From positions 1 to 64,000 of the forward strand of contig JAKSZP010015901.1 in NCBI GenBank assembly GCA_022478985.1: DNA of 64,000 nucleotides, in the 5' to 3' direction. The stretch is from Massospora cicadina (lineage: Eukaryota > Entomophthoromycota > Entomophthoromycetes > Entomophthorales > Entomophthoraceae). Shown here in pieces: positions 10,440 through 20,949 of this stretch (the first letter of the stretch is position 1; every line of letters starts with the position of its first letter). The translations under genes and the position numbers were made by a program. Under the pieces are notes generated by a model. That model was not told the DNA's origin and ran no database searches. It saw only the letters and a list, made by a program, of their open reading frames with translations.

Positions 10440-11160
10440 TTCCAATTAACAGATCTTAATTGCTATTTGGTAACACTATAGCTGGAGCTAACACAACAAT
10501 AGAACCAAACCTCAGTGGAAGGGCACTGTATGCACCCTCAGAGACCGTATTTTCCACTCCAGCAGTGATGTATACCATCCGGTGTTCCACATCTGTTTTT
10601 AATGATACCCTGGCCACCAATTTGGTGGAAACTATTTTGACAGGGGCGCCATTATCTACGATGGCACAGACTTGGGCCTTAGCTACAACCAGGTTGCAAT
10701 AAGTACATTCAGAGTAAGATTCATCTCAACTGTTTATAACATAGACATCTAAAGAATTCCTGTTTCCAAGGAAACACGCAATCCCCTCACCAATTCTGGG
10801 GTATTGTTTTATAATAGTTTTGACTGGATGAGCGATGCTTATGGCTTGTAAGAAAGGTGCATCCAATGAGGGGTCTAACTTTTCAGGGGTTACTTGGTAG
10901 AACATTTGATAAGTGTACGGCTCAACCTGCATCTGAGACCCCTTTTCCACCATAACCGCTGACTGTACTTGTGTCAAAACATTCACCCCCCCACCAACTG
11001 GCTGCTGATATAAAACTGACTCATTGTGCAAGGAAACTTCCACTGAATATTCTAATTTGGGTTCAGGTGGGACGTTTGGTTTTGGTATAGTGGAGATAGA
11101 GAGTCCCTTCTCTACTCCACTCTGACTTTTCCCTTGCTGTACTGTTACGGCTGTAAACAA
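10440..11160 (-). pseudogene. Gag-pol linker and aspartic protease of element A
   Basis: The frame 11160-10726 (144 residues) is a Gag C-terminal/linker segment homologous to 52073-51633 of element C (shared VGGGVNVLTQ, VNVLTQTQ and YACQMF-like text). The protease active-site region lies near 10630-10660 on the minus strand, where VCAIVDNGAPVKIV can be read, with DNG in place of DTG. Frame breaks separate the pieces. Confidence 0.65.
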
Positions 11161-11183
11161 GAGACCAGTTGATTAGGGCACCA

Positions 11184-12071
11184 TCATGCCAAATGCCCCT
11201 GAAGACTGCATTTGAAATAGCTGACCCCATAGGGCCCAAGTCTCTTTTTAATGTGATACAACCCATGGCAAGAGTTGGGCTGGAAATGATCAGCATAAAC
11301 AGGTCTAGGGTGATAGCTGTCCCAAGGATGATAGGCAGGAATGGGGTGGACGCTTAACTGCTGATGATAGCTTGGTGAAATCTGAACTGGACTGACAAAG
11401 TTTCCCAAATATGATGGTTCATCAATTATACCAGAAGGATTCCGCTTAGCATTAGGTGGATGGAAGTTGGCTGATATACGGTGCAAGAACTGAAAAAGTT
11501 TAAGCAAAGGTACATCTTCATCCAACAGTGGGGCCATTACGTTATGTAACTCATGGTATGACTTCACAACAGAAGTCATCACAATACACACATCAGCTTT
11601 GGATAAAACTCCGGCCCCAATTATCATGTGAGCTTCTGCTGTAAACCACTCAGAAAACGCGGTGAGAGGTTCATTCTGCTGAAGCTTGATGGTCAAAAAT
11701 TCGATCTTCTGCTGAGACATCTTTGCAGTTCCACCGAACAACCGCAGCATCATGTATTTGATTTCTTGGTATATAATGGAACTACCTGAAAGGTAACAGA
11801 TGACTTGATCAGCACTTCCAATATCCAAGGAAGAGATCAACAGTTTTTCCCTTCGTCAATCTGAAACTCCTTCAGTTGCAATCTCAAATCACTTAAAGTA
11901 CCCAGAATATTCCCTTCACAATTGAATGGGGGCAGCTTAGTGCAGCAAACCTCCTGGAGTAGCTCATCTTGTTTTTTTAAGCACAGCATCCAATGCTAGT
12001 TCTAGCTCCGCATAGGCAATTGACCCAGTGTGCTGGGTAGGATATTTATCAAAACAACATTGACGCAACAT
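11184..12071 (-). pseudogene. Gag of element A
   Basis: The likely start is the ATG at 12071-12069, about 60 bp from the 5' LTR, giving MLRQCCFDKYPTQHTGSIAY, which parallels the element C start at 52999. After one frame change near 11850 the frame 11840-11184 runs 218 residues through a capsid-like helical region (LTAFSEWFTAEAHMII, SYHELHNVMAPLL). It ends in a damaged zinc knuckle (YFKCSLQGHLA), where element C keeps CFSCGHSG-RARSC. Gag would package the RNA. Confidence 0.7.
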
Positions 12072-12132
12072 AGCTTACAACTGAATTTCATTATTTTATA
12101 ATTGATCAATGGGCCCCCTGTAGTAGAACCAC

Positions 12133-12627
12133 TGTTATAAAATTGGCAATACTTAAGAGATACGTCGATGGATTTTGACAGGGTTCAACCCACTGAGCAA
12201 TTAGGACCAACGATATGATGACTGTTGCCCTTGAAACAGCAGAATAAATGTCTAAAAATAAATATGGAGCACTTGCTCCCTCAACTCTCTTTTATTTAAT
12301 ATATTTAATACAGAGGATTCTCCATGTTACACTCACTATAAAACTACTAACAACTAACTCCCTTGATCATCTCATCTCATTTAAATTGTAGTGACTTTGG
12401 ATGCTACTGCTTATATAGCTTAGTAGTTTAATTCACCATATCTCATTGGCTCTGTCAATTCTTCATTTGTTAATTTCACCATTGCCTAATTTGAGGCAAT
12501 TTCTCAATAACATATATCGCCTTACATTAAGGTGCTCAATAATTGAAACTCATAGTAACTCAATGGACCCAACCCATCCACCATCGCAACTGAGGGCTTA
12601 TCGTCCAGTCATATCAAAATTGCGACA
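12133..12627 (-). repeat. 5' LTR of element A with adjacent primer-binding site
   Basis: Runs TGTTATAAAATTGGC...TTGCGACA in plus coordinates, 495 bp, colinear with 6704-7199. Immediately left, on the minus strand, TGGTTCTACTACAGGGGG is the primer-binding-like site shared with element C. Confidence 0.9.
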
Positions 12628-14062
12628 CCCCCATTACCACCGCCTGAAAAATTTAACCAAATGATCCCACACTTGTGGTGGCCTTTACAAACCTTCCCTC
12701 CCACCTTCCCCCTCAAACACTTTATGAGGAGTTGATGTCTGGGCTGTCCACTTATGGAGAAATCTCTATCTTCCAATTCATTGTCCCAAGTGGTGCTGAA
12801 CGCCTTGCAGCACCATGGGCAATGGCCACCATTACCCCCCACTAGCTGAACCTGGTCCAGCACATCCCACCACATGCCTATATCCCATCTGCACCTGACC
12901 ATTTTTTTTGTTCTTGTACAACAATAGTCGCACAATCTGTCCCCTTTTGCCATGAGTTGGACATCACAAAAAACATGTTAATATAATTCAAACCATGCAA
13001 ATACGGCCAACTCCACCCATGAGGCCACACCAACAGCGTTTGAATGAGATTTTGGCTGCCCCCACCCCCTCAGGTTGAGCGCTCAATGAATCATCAACAA
13101 AATTGAGCCACACTAATCCAAGTTGGCTGAATCCAAACCAGCCAAACCCAAGTCAGCCAATGCACACCCAGGTCAACCAATCAGGAGCAGGTCTGGACCC
13201 ATGTTCAATCCAGAAAACCTCCCGCCCCAAAACCTACCCAACGAAGTCACCTACCACTGCTTATTCCCAAATCAACCAAAATCCCTGGAACTTATTATAT
13301 GAAGTAACCAATTCTGGTTAAATTGTCCCACCACTGGATTATCCAATTAATTTAATACCTTATTTGAAATCATACTCTAATGCCCCATCCCCAACTAACC
13401 GATATGTCCCCAAACCCAATGCTACCCTTTTCCAAAATGACCACAAGCTTGCCACGGTTGAAGTGGCCTCACCCATTAGTCCCTGTTTTCACAAATTGTG
13501 TGAAAATTCAGTTGCAGAATTTAAAAAAGGGCTGAACCTCCCTTGTTACCCTCCATTTTCCTCCTACCATAAAAGAGGAAATCCAATGCCTCTATAAACT
13601 GCAACCACCGCTGTCAAGTATGTCACTGAACTGGCAGATCTATTTCCCAACCACACACACCACAAGAGCCAATACTGTGAAATTAGAGCAACTTTTTGAC
13701 GCCCGCAACCAGGCTGAATGCCATGTTGTCAAACTCATAGAGGCTTTGATCCAGGCACAAATTGTTGATCTCAAAAATTATCTAATACAACTTGACCCTC
13801 ATCCCGTGGATGCCCCAACCCCCTTGCTCTCATCACTGATCCATCTCTACAATGCTGATCCAGATGATCCACCTGATCCCTCCATCCACCATGATGGTAT
13901 AAGCAGCTCAACGTTGTGCCACCTGGTAAGTTATTCTCTCATTTCTTTTATGTTTTCCACTGCTCAATAAGAGCGTTCACTTCATGATTTTTTTTGTTTT
14001 GTTTTGGAGTTTCAGTTTCAGTAATGTCTGTCCCCTGGTTGGCTTGCCTCAGTTAAATAAAA
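12628..14062 (+). pseudogene. ORF1-only retroposon copy 2, 3' half and tail
   Basis: Directly after the CCCCC duplication the text resumes the copy 1 protein: LPSHLPPQ-like sequence, then VPSGAERLAAPWAMATIT (about 12770-12830). It continues through a repetitive Asn/Pro/Gln linker (13103-13200), the NPWNLLYEVTNSG region, NATLFQNDHKLATVEVASP (13419-13470), and the helical block KLEQLFDARNQAECHVVKLI (13620-13970). Several stops break it. It ends at 14031-14062 with CCCCTGGTTGGCTTGCCTC then AGTTAAATAA, the tail shared with the SINEs. Confidence 0.75.
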
Positions 14063-14369
14063 AAAGGTTTTAAATTAAAAATTAGGGGACAGCCAATCAT
14101 GGCGTTCCCCATCATCTCTCCCAGCCCGATGTCTATGCCAATTTCACAATCTGACCCTTGCCTCCAAAGAAAAAACCTAGGAATCTGAAACCTAGAAGAG
14201 AATGTAGTACCCATTATCAGTGTGGTAACCCATTAAAGCCTAATCCACTAATAGGGTCAGTGCTATCAAATGTGAAAGCACTTCCTAATTTCTTAACTAT
14301 TTTCCCTTATCTACTTAATAAAACACATTCACTGACTGACTGATGTACTTAATGAATGACTGACATATA

Positions 14370-14640
14370 AACCTTCAATTATGATAGGTTCAATCAATTT
14401 AGGTGAGTGGGTGAGAATTAGCGAATAAAACTAAACTTGAAACTATCAAGTATGATAGGTTCAATCTATTTAGTTGAGTGGGTGAGAATTATAAAAATAT
14501 TAATTATAATTCACCATAAAGCTCACCTGAAACTAATCAATTCTGATAGGTTCAATCTACTTGGGGAAAGTATGTGATAATTGGCAATTATTTTCAAATA
14601 ATTTACCAAATTGCTCACCCAAAACTTAACAAAAATCTGT
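14370..14640. repeat. Tandem repeat, three units of 75-95 bp
   Basis: GATAGGTTCAATC occurs three times (about 14383, 14454 and 14546), each in a longer shared unit that also holds GAAACTATCAA-like and GTGAGTGGGTGAGAATTA-like text. The units are imperfect. A short ACTG-rich microsatellite (14331-14365) adjoins. No gene is seen in 14063-14790. Confidence 0.7.
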
Positions 14641-14798
14641 TTAAATTTTAAGTAGAAAAAAAGTAAAAATTAGTAACCAGCTCACCAAGCCAGAGGGAAA
14701 CAGCAAAGCTGTTAGTCTGAGTGGCTCAAGCATAGTGCTTGCACAGACATTAGGCTATATCAGTGTCAAGAGTATGTTTGTAACTCTCCAGTCTGTTA

Positions 14799-15152
14799 GT
14801 GTCATGTACACATGACATAATAGTGGGGACCAACCCCAAAGATAAGATTGGGCGCCTTGAGGCCCAAAAGGTGAAGCTACAGGGCCTCCCAGACCTGAAG
14901 CACACCCTAGACCAGCGCTGGGTAAGGGCAAGATATGCCCAGGTTGGTCCTAGTGGGGTGCCAAGTGCCCAGCCCCTGACGTTGGGTCAAGCATTAAAAA
15001 TGAACTATCTACCAAATAAAGGCGGATGGTTTGGTTTAATTAGTAAAGGAACGGGGATTCAAAACCCATTCCATCTACAAAATAACGCGCTTGGGTCAAA
15101 TCCAACTTCAGTCAATCACTCAAGTGAAGTCAGTTTTGGCCTATTACACTAA
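14799..15152 (+). CDS. LTR-encoded ORF with LQGLPDLKHTLDQRW motif
   Basis: A 117-codon frame starting at the LTR edge: VKLQGLPDLKHTLDQRWVRA then ARYAQVGP. The same peptide is encoded at the same LTR position by the minus-strand LTRs at 16424-16173 (LQGLPDLKNTMDQRWVQAKY) and 27511-27326 (KHTLDQRWVQAKYAQVGP). The three copies are diverged as DNA, yet the peptide is kept. No known domain is recognised. A distant similarity to DLAHVLDERWVTALP at about 61.95 kb is possible. It could be an LTR-overlapping end of pol or an independent ORF. Confidence 0.45.
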   Translation: MSCTHDIIVGTNPKDKIGRLEAQKVKLQGLPDLKHTLDQRWVRARYAQVGPSGVPSAQPLTLGQALKMNYLPNKGGWFGLISKGTGIQNPFHLQNNALGSNPTSVNHSSEVSFGLLH

Positions 15153-15643
15153 CTCAGATGGCAGTATTGCCCTATTGGTGAGTCGCTGCTTGAGTCCAAT
15201 GCAGCATAACCCCAATTTCCCCATCCAAGCTTAAATACATTTTCCCTTACCAAAATTCCTTGTTGGTCGACTTCCCCAATGAACTTTTCCCCATTTTACG
15301 CTATTTTAAATTTTATATGATATTCTGAACGCTCCTGTGTGCAAACCTCTTCGAGGAGGTCTCACGTTCTGTTACCCTTGCCATTGCAAGTACCCTGCAG
15401 CTCTCCCCTCATGCACCGTTTTGTTTTCCCAGGTTCCCTCCAACCTGGGTCGCTTATCCCCTATCAATATGTGCACCACGTCACTTTTACTGGGATTTTT
15501 TTTATAAAATTCGCAATTCTATGCCTAGGCGGTTATTGCTCCAGCACCCTCTGCTGGGCTCTAATCACTCTGGCACTAACGGCTAGTTCCCTGGCGTTGG
15601 CCTGGTGCACCTCTCACTGCCATGCTGGGAACAGGAGAGTTAT
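14800..15643 (+). repeat. Solo LTR of the element B family, plus orientation
   Basis: Starts TGTCATGTACACATGACATAAT, matching the minus-strand start of the two B LTRs (TGTCATTGCTACATGACATA at 16339; similar at 27606). It ends about GGAGAGTTATA where the left B LTR begins in the opposite sense. It is longer than the B LTRs (about 844 against 695-699 bp). I saw no internal region belonging to it, so it is solo or a recombination product. Confidence 0.7.
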
Positions 15644-16339
15644 AGACACTCTCCTTACAGTTAGCAGAGGGGGGCGAAAGCCCACCCCTTCTACGGAACC
15701 CTTTTGCTGAATAAAGGGTCAACAAAACACCAACCATATGGATGGTGCACAGAATGACCCAAGCAAGGATGGCATGCATTTGGTCAATTAAGACCTCTAA
15801 AAATTTGGCAACAGAACTACATAAATTTACATAAAATAACAAAAATGAACAGGTTTTATTAAACCAGACGATCAATGAGGAAAGTTGGTCTTGCTAAACA
15901 TAATTAAATAATAGAGGGAGAGCTGTCAATTATCAGAAGATGTGCAAATCCTAAGTGAACCAATAGGCGCATGATACCATTGACCTGGGTTCTGTAACTC
16001 AAAATTGACCAAAACTTAATTTAAGGATTGCAGATTGACTCGTCCCAACTTAACCATTTTATAAACGGAACAGGTTTTAAATCACTGTTCCTTCAGTAAC
16101 CGTAATGAACCATCCACATTGAGAATGTAACTGATGCATTTTAACGCTTGGGCTTTATTTCCAGGCTAAGCATCACGCATATCTCCCAGGACCAACCTGG
16201 GTATATTTTGCCTGTACCCATCTTTGATCCATAGTATTTTTTAAATCAGGGAGTCCTTGCAGCTTAACCTTTTTGGCATCCTGACGTCCAGCCTTGTCCT
16301 TACAATCTGCCCCATCTATTATGTCATGTAGCAATGACA
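15641..16339 (-). repeat. 3' LTR of element B
   Basis: About 699 bp, colinear with 26912-27606: shared GCAGAGGGGGGC, CTGAATAAAGGGTCAACAAA, CTTGCTAAACATAATTAAAT and CAGGGAGTCCTTGCAGCTT. A polypurine tract (AATGGGAGGGTAA on minus) lies at 16340-16352. The left end is blurred because it meets the opposite-facing LTR at 15643. Confidence 0.8.
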
Positions 16340-16429
16340 TTACCCTCCCATTCTGTTGGGGCTTTATCCCTCCTCTAGGGGCTTTCTCCAGGGAGATGTT
16401 CTTGTGGGCAGGAGCCAGCTTCATGGCGG

Positions 16430-16810
16430 CGATGGTCTACTTTGACTTGTGTCCTGCAGCCTCAGGGAAACGCTGGTGGAAAACTTTGATTAGATCCTAG
16501 GCATGGGTGCAGTTGTGCTTTGGTACTCAAATGTTTTCCGCTGTATCAAATCCCTCCCAAGATACTAGGTACTCAAGCCTTCTTCTGACTCTGCGTGAGG
16601 CTACAATCTCCTACACTTCCCAATCCAGCGCTCCATTACGGGATAAGCCTCTGGGGTCTCTGGTGGGGGGCCCTCAAACAATGTCAACTTTCTTTCATGG
16701 AAGACTGCAAAGATCTGAAATGAGGGGGAAGATCCAACTGGTATGAGGCGTGTACCACCTTTCTGACACCGCGGTAAGGCCCAATCCTCTTTGGTCCCAG
16801 CTTTTTGCAT
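16430..16810 (-). pseudogene. Integrase C-terminus and chromodomain of element B
   Basis: The frame 16810-16601 has the gypsy integrase tail (FHERKLTLFEGPPPETPEAY, PVMERW). After a frame change near 16600 the minus strand reads EYLVSWEGFDTAENI and then a helix-like DLIKVFHQRFPEAAG. This is the core of a chromodomain (YLV-W-G-----N-W), which targets integration to heterochromatin marks in chromoviruses. Confidence 0.6.
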
Positions 16811-16878
16811 GGCTGCTTGATAGGGACGTTTTGAGAATCAAAAATCATAAGATCTCCTTCCTTGTACGCAGGACCTAC

Positions 16879-17600
16879 CTATCTTTTTCTATCGGCTTTC
16901 TCTTTATAAACTTGCATTGCCACATGAAAATTAGTGGAAACCCTAAGGACTTTCTTTATAGTTTTTGCAAAGTCTATTACCACTTTGACTTTGGATTCAC
17001 ATATGGGCTCCATGCTGAAGGCGGGGTTAAGCCCATGGGTGGCAAAAAATGGGGAACAACCAATAGACGCATGTTTTATGTTGTTGTAGCTAAACTGGGA
17101 CATGGGAAGGTGAGAAGCCCAATCTGAATGATCTGCAGAAGTGTAACACCGCAGGAACTTTTCTAAGCACTGGTTCACTCATTCAGTCTGCCAATCTGAT
17201 TGGTGGTAATAGGCAGTTGAACAGCAGGGGCGAATCTGAAAGGTCTTACACAACTCTTCCCAAAAGAAATATTTAAACTGGGTCCCCCAATCGCTAATTA
17301 TTTATTGGGGACCCTTTGGAGAGAAAACTCATGTGACACAAAGATCCTAGCCATCTCTGCCACAGTTACTGTGGTTCTATAAGGGATAAAGTGGGAGAAA
17401 TTTGTAAACCTGTCCACCACTATCATGATGGCATCATAGACATCAGATACAGGCAATTCCACAATAAAATCCACCAATAATAAAGTCCAAGACCCTTCAG
17501 CCTTTTGAACTGGTACCAACAACCCCGCTAGTGGCTGGCAATTTGGTTTCATATGGTTGTAGACCAGGCACTCTTTACAATACCTGTCCACCTGCATGTC
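16879..17600 (-). pseudogene. Integrase core of element B
   Basis: The frame 17597-17298 has YCKECLVYNHMK (zinc Cys pair) and LLLVDFIVELP (catalytic Asp1). Between the frames the minus strand reads ISDWGTQFKYFFWEEL (Asp2) and QSDWQTE (catalytic Glu). The frame 17178-16879 continues NQCLEKFLRCYTSADHSDW and FSYNNIKHASIGCSPFFATH. All three acidic residues are visible, but two stops interrupt. Confidence 0.8.
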
Positions 17601-17737
17601 TAACCCTTTCCAATTGTAAGTGCGGCAAATTAGCTCAAGAGACTTTGTCTTTCCAGGGTGCCTATGGTGATATCATGATGATCTCAGATGATTTCCAGGC
17701 GAAGTGGTCTGTCAGGAACCCATAAGCGCCCCTGGAA

Positions 17738-18540
17738 TCATACCATCTCATACTTCACGTGATGACCCCTGGTAATGTCCTCCTGATCCAACTTGCTCTT
17801 GGCAAAGTCCATAGTATACTCTGCTGACAAAGGCTGTGAAAGGTAGACCTTTCCGAACATACCATATTCCTCCGCATTTTCCAGAGGAGCAAGCACTGGC
17901 CCATGGGCCAAGGAAGAGAGAAGTTGAGACACAATATTACCTGGCGGAACCATCAAATAGGTGTTATGTACCTCTACCTCCTTAAGCTCTGGAGCTAACG
18001 CAGGGTTTCGGCTCAAAACATCTGCCAAATCATTCTCCTGCCCCTTTGTAAATGCATAGGAGAACAAAAATTAGGCCATGGTCTCATGCCAGCAAGTTTG
18101 ATGTGGGGTCAGTACATGAGGTGTGCAGTAGTATAACAAGGCGCAGTGATCTGTATGGACGCGGAATGGTTGGGATGATCCATGAAAGTGATTAAGACAA
18201 TAATTAAGCGCCTCAACCACTTCCAATAACCCCTTTTCATAAACATCTTAGTTTAACTCAGGAAGGTACATCTTTTGAAAAAAATATCCCACCGGATGCT
18301 CTATTCCATCTTCACCTACTTTATAATAAGGCGGCCACAATGGTGAAGTTGGAGGCTAGAAGCCACAGAAAACTCCTTATCAGGATCAGCATGGCAAAGC
18401 ACAAACGTAGACAGCAGGGTGAACTTTAGTGCATTGAAGGCATCCTGCAAAATTGGGGACCACTGGAGAACTTTTTCACCACTCACCTTATACAAGGGTG
18501 CCGCTACCTCAGAAAGAATAGCGTAATTTCTTGAGGAACA
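17738..18540 (-). pseudogene. RNase H and connection of element B
   Basis: The frame 18067-17738 contains TKGQENDLADVLSRNPAL, the standard end of gypsy RNase H (N-vADaLSR) before the integrase zinc domain. The upstream part to 18540 is colinear but interrupted. Confidence 0.7.
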
Positions 18541-18561
18541 TACAAGTCCCCAAAAAGCTCC

Positions 18562-19359
18562 TCAATTCCTTGATTGAAGTTGGGGTGGGCCACTTAAGAA
18601 TCGCCTCAACTTGTCTGGAGTTATCAGGTGGCCTTGGTCAAACATGAAGTTTCTAAGGAAGGTAACCTGAGCTTTAAAGAACTCACATTTACTGTTTTTC
18701 AGCCTAAGGTTGGCTGCCCTCAAACTCTCCACCACTTGCCACAAGTTTATACATGGGGCTCATGATTGGGGGAAATACTAGAATATTTCCATGTAGGCCA
18801 CTGCGCACACACCCATCAGGTCCCCTAAGGCCGCATCTATATGACGTTGTAAGATAGCAGGTGCATTTTTAAGCTTAAAAGGTATAACCCAAAGCTAGAA
18901 AATCCCTTTTCAGGTTTAAAATGCGGTAAGCCACTTTTCTTTCTTCTTTATCTGGACTTGATTGAACGTATTTAAGCAATCCAGTTTGGATAAGACTCAG
19001 GCCTCCTTAAAATAGCGAGAAATTTGAGTGTCCAATGTGATGTAAATCTGGCACAGTGACATTGTTTAGGTTCCCTTAATCTATACATGGGCTTAAGGTA
19101 CCATTGCCCTTCTCAACAAAGAGATGTGGGGGAGCATACCGTGGAGGTATTCTAAAATATCGCACCTTTGGCTAACTGCTACTTAACCCACACATCTAAT
19201 GTCGCTTTCTCCCATACAGTCAAAGGGTAAATAGTGGAATATATACACACCAGATCAACAGTGAGCTTAAGTTTGCAATTAAAATTTGAATGAGCTAGTA
19301 GTAAATTGACTGGAGCTGCATCAAATGAAGGTTCCAGCCCCTCCAAACAGGAAAATAAG
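18562..19359 (-). pseudogene. Reverse transcriptase of element B, left of insertion
   Basis: The frame 18744-18562 gives LRLKNSKCEFFKAQVTFL and [14 protein letters not shown], the RT thumb. Near 19200 the minus strand has LTVWEKATLDVWVK, the RT entry. Stops break the fingers and palm between. The insertion at 19360 lies at the RT/protease side, and the rest continues at 24938. Confidence 0.7.
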
Positions 19360-20013
19360 TGTAACGGATTGGGGGGCACCTGATCCGTTCATTGGTTCAG
19401 ATTGGGTGGAAGTCAATCCAAATGTGGCCCTGGTTCAATGGGCACCAAATTTGGTAGGTTTGGAGCTGGGCGAAATTGCCATCCCAAATCTGAATCACCT
19501 CCGCAAAATGATGGGCTTATGTGGGGTGTGGATAATGATCATGTGGGATGGCAATTATTCATTAATGATGTGGTGGTCGGGGTTTGGAGGAGCTTAATGA
19601 AATGAAGAGCCTGTTCAATAGTTGCAACATATTATTTAAGGGAAGACGCGGCAGCTCTGAAGGGCAGTTGTGTTTTCTATAAGGAAATTACAAATAAAGG
19701 ACTTTGCTATGCTCAGAATTTTATTAAAATTATATTAGTAAGAAAAAGAAGAAGTCAGATTGGATCCAGGTCATGAGCTCTGCCAGTGAGCTCGGTGTGG
19801 CGTTGGCGTCATTCTCAGCCCTATCCTGGTCCCAGACCCTGCTACTAATGTGCAGTATAATGGGAACAGTGGTCCAAGAATATGTGGCAATGACGATTCA
19901 TAGCAGTCAGGTTTGGGGATGGGCCTTTGCGGGCCAGTACCTAGTATGGTCAGTAACTTGTCTCTTACTGCTCAATTAGTTTGTTGTGTATTGGCACAAA
20001 CCCATATGTTACA
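19360..20013 (+). repeat. 5' LTR of the chromovirus
   Basis: TGTAACGGATTGGGGG...CCATATGTTACA. A TATA-like ATTATTTAAGG lies at 19631-19641 and a poly(A) signal AATAAA at 19693-19698, so R is about 19660-19715 and U5 about 19715-20013. It holds the hydrophobic ORF at 19773. I could not match the sequence after 20013 (TTAGACACAACTC) to a tRNA. Confidence 0.93.
19773..19979 (+). CDS. LTR (U5)-encoded small hydrophobic protein
   Basis: A 68-codon frame starting MSSASELGVALASFSALSWS, then a hydrophobic segment (LLLMCSIMGTVV) and a second one (YLVWSVTCLLLLN). This predicts two membrane helices. It lies after the predicted transcription start and poly(A) signal, so it would be the first ORF of the genomic RNA. 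The 3' LTR copy (24697 on) reads through the TAG found here to PNSFVAYWRKPI. A homologous ORF is in an unrelated-looking solo LTR at 34858-34574. Its function is unknown, and it could also be a leader uORF. Confidence 0.5.
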   Translation: MSSASELGVALASFSALSWSQTLLLMCSIMGTVVQEYVAMTIHSSQVWGWAFAGQYLVWSVTCLLLLN

Positions 20014-20850
20014 TTAGACACAACTCTAGTACTTTCTTGTCAGCTTTGTGGGGCCTCAGGAGGAGGAGGTCCCAGGTGGGGAGGAATGGTACCGCCATGT
20101 GTTAACAGTGGTGATGGTGAGCTTCTCGCTTACATTCATAATAAGAGAAGTGATCTGAGTGTGTGGCTCAAGGCCCGCGAGAAGGGAGGAATGCCCCAGG
20201 GTCCTGTAACCCAAAAAGGTCGAGCAGCTTTGCCAATGGAGGCCTTGGAAAAAATTCACCAAGTGGTGTCATGGATTCATTTTCAAGTGCAGTTGGCTCA
20301 GGCAACAGGTGGGGAGACCCCTATCTTGTTGCAGATCGTGCAAATCATGGATGCACTACCCCCAGAACTTTCCAGGTGGGTGCAAGAGTTGGTTGAGGAG
20401 CAAGGACGCCTGCCAGGATCCATGGATGAATGTGTGGACTGGATTGACCGGGCGGCTTGTCCAGATGAGGCGCAAGACGAGGCGTGGCCAGCTTTGTTGA
20501 CCGTGGAGCAGGGTTGAGGTTTGGTGGAGGAATATGGGTGTTTTTTTTGGCCATTGGCAAAAGCAGCGAGGGTTTCAGACTCGCAATTATTGCGAATGTT
20601 CAGACAGGGGCTGCAGGCGGATAATTTGGCTGCCATGGAGGCTGCAAAGTTCAGGGTTCATTGGTGGAGGAGATTGCCTTGGCGATACAGGTGGAAAAAC
20701 AGTTGGTGTTGGCCCAAAACCGGAGAGAGGATTCATCATCCCTGGGAAGAGTCCAGTCGCCCATCATTTCTTATAGAGGATGAGGAGGCTGGCGGGGTTC
20801 TCCACAGAATTTTTGAAATGTCCATGGGGCCCCCATCAGGGTGGCAGTGA
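19981..20850 (+). pseudogene. Chromovirus gag
   Basis: One frame (19981-20517, then 20521-20850) interrupted by a single TGA at 20515. The capsid-like helical region includes WIHFQVQLAQATGG, IVQIMDALPPELSRWVQELV and LLRMFRQGLQADNLAAMEA. After about 20650 the frame shifts, and LVEEIALAIQVEKQLVLAQN can be read in another frame, as expected for the gag C-terminal helix. I see no zinc knuckle. The true start is uncertain; the first ATG may be downstream of 19981. Confidence 0.7.
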
Positions 20851-20949
20851 AGAGTCGGGAAGAGAAGGTCCAGGACCTGGACAGCGCTATAGCCCCTGGC
20901 CTACTTTACCCACAAACTTGTAATCTTAAAATGCTTCTAACATTAAACC

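Larger units (their letters stand above)
6704..12627 (-). mobile_element. Ty3/gypsy element A, full length, minus strand
   Basis: Two 495-bp LTRs (6704-7199 and 12133-12627) flank gag, protease, a dUTPase-like segment, RT, RNase H and integrase in minus orientation. The 5-bp target duplication CCCCC is at 6699-6703 and 12628-12632. It sits inside the IYKNTP codons of an ORF1-only retroposon, which continues on the other side. It belongs to the same family as element C (47640-53562). Frameshifts and stops throughout mean it is not autonomous now. No chromodomain follows the integrase. Confidence 0.9.

Noticed and set aside
20056..20636. Minus-strand ORFs over the chromovirus gag
   Set aside because: Antisense shadows of gag with biased composition and no homology to known families.
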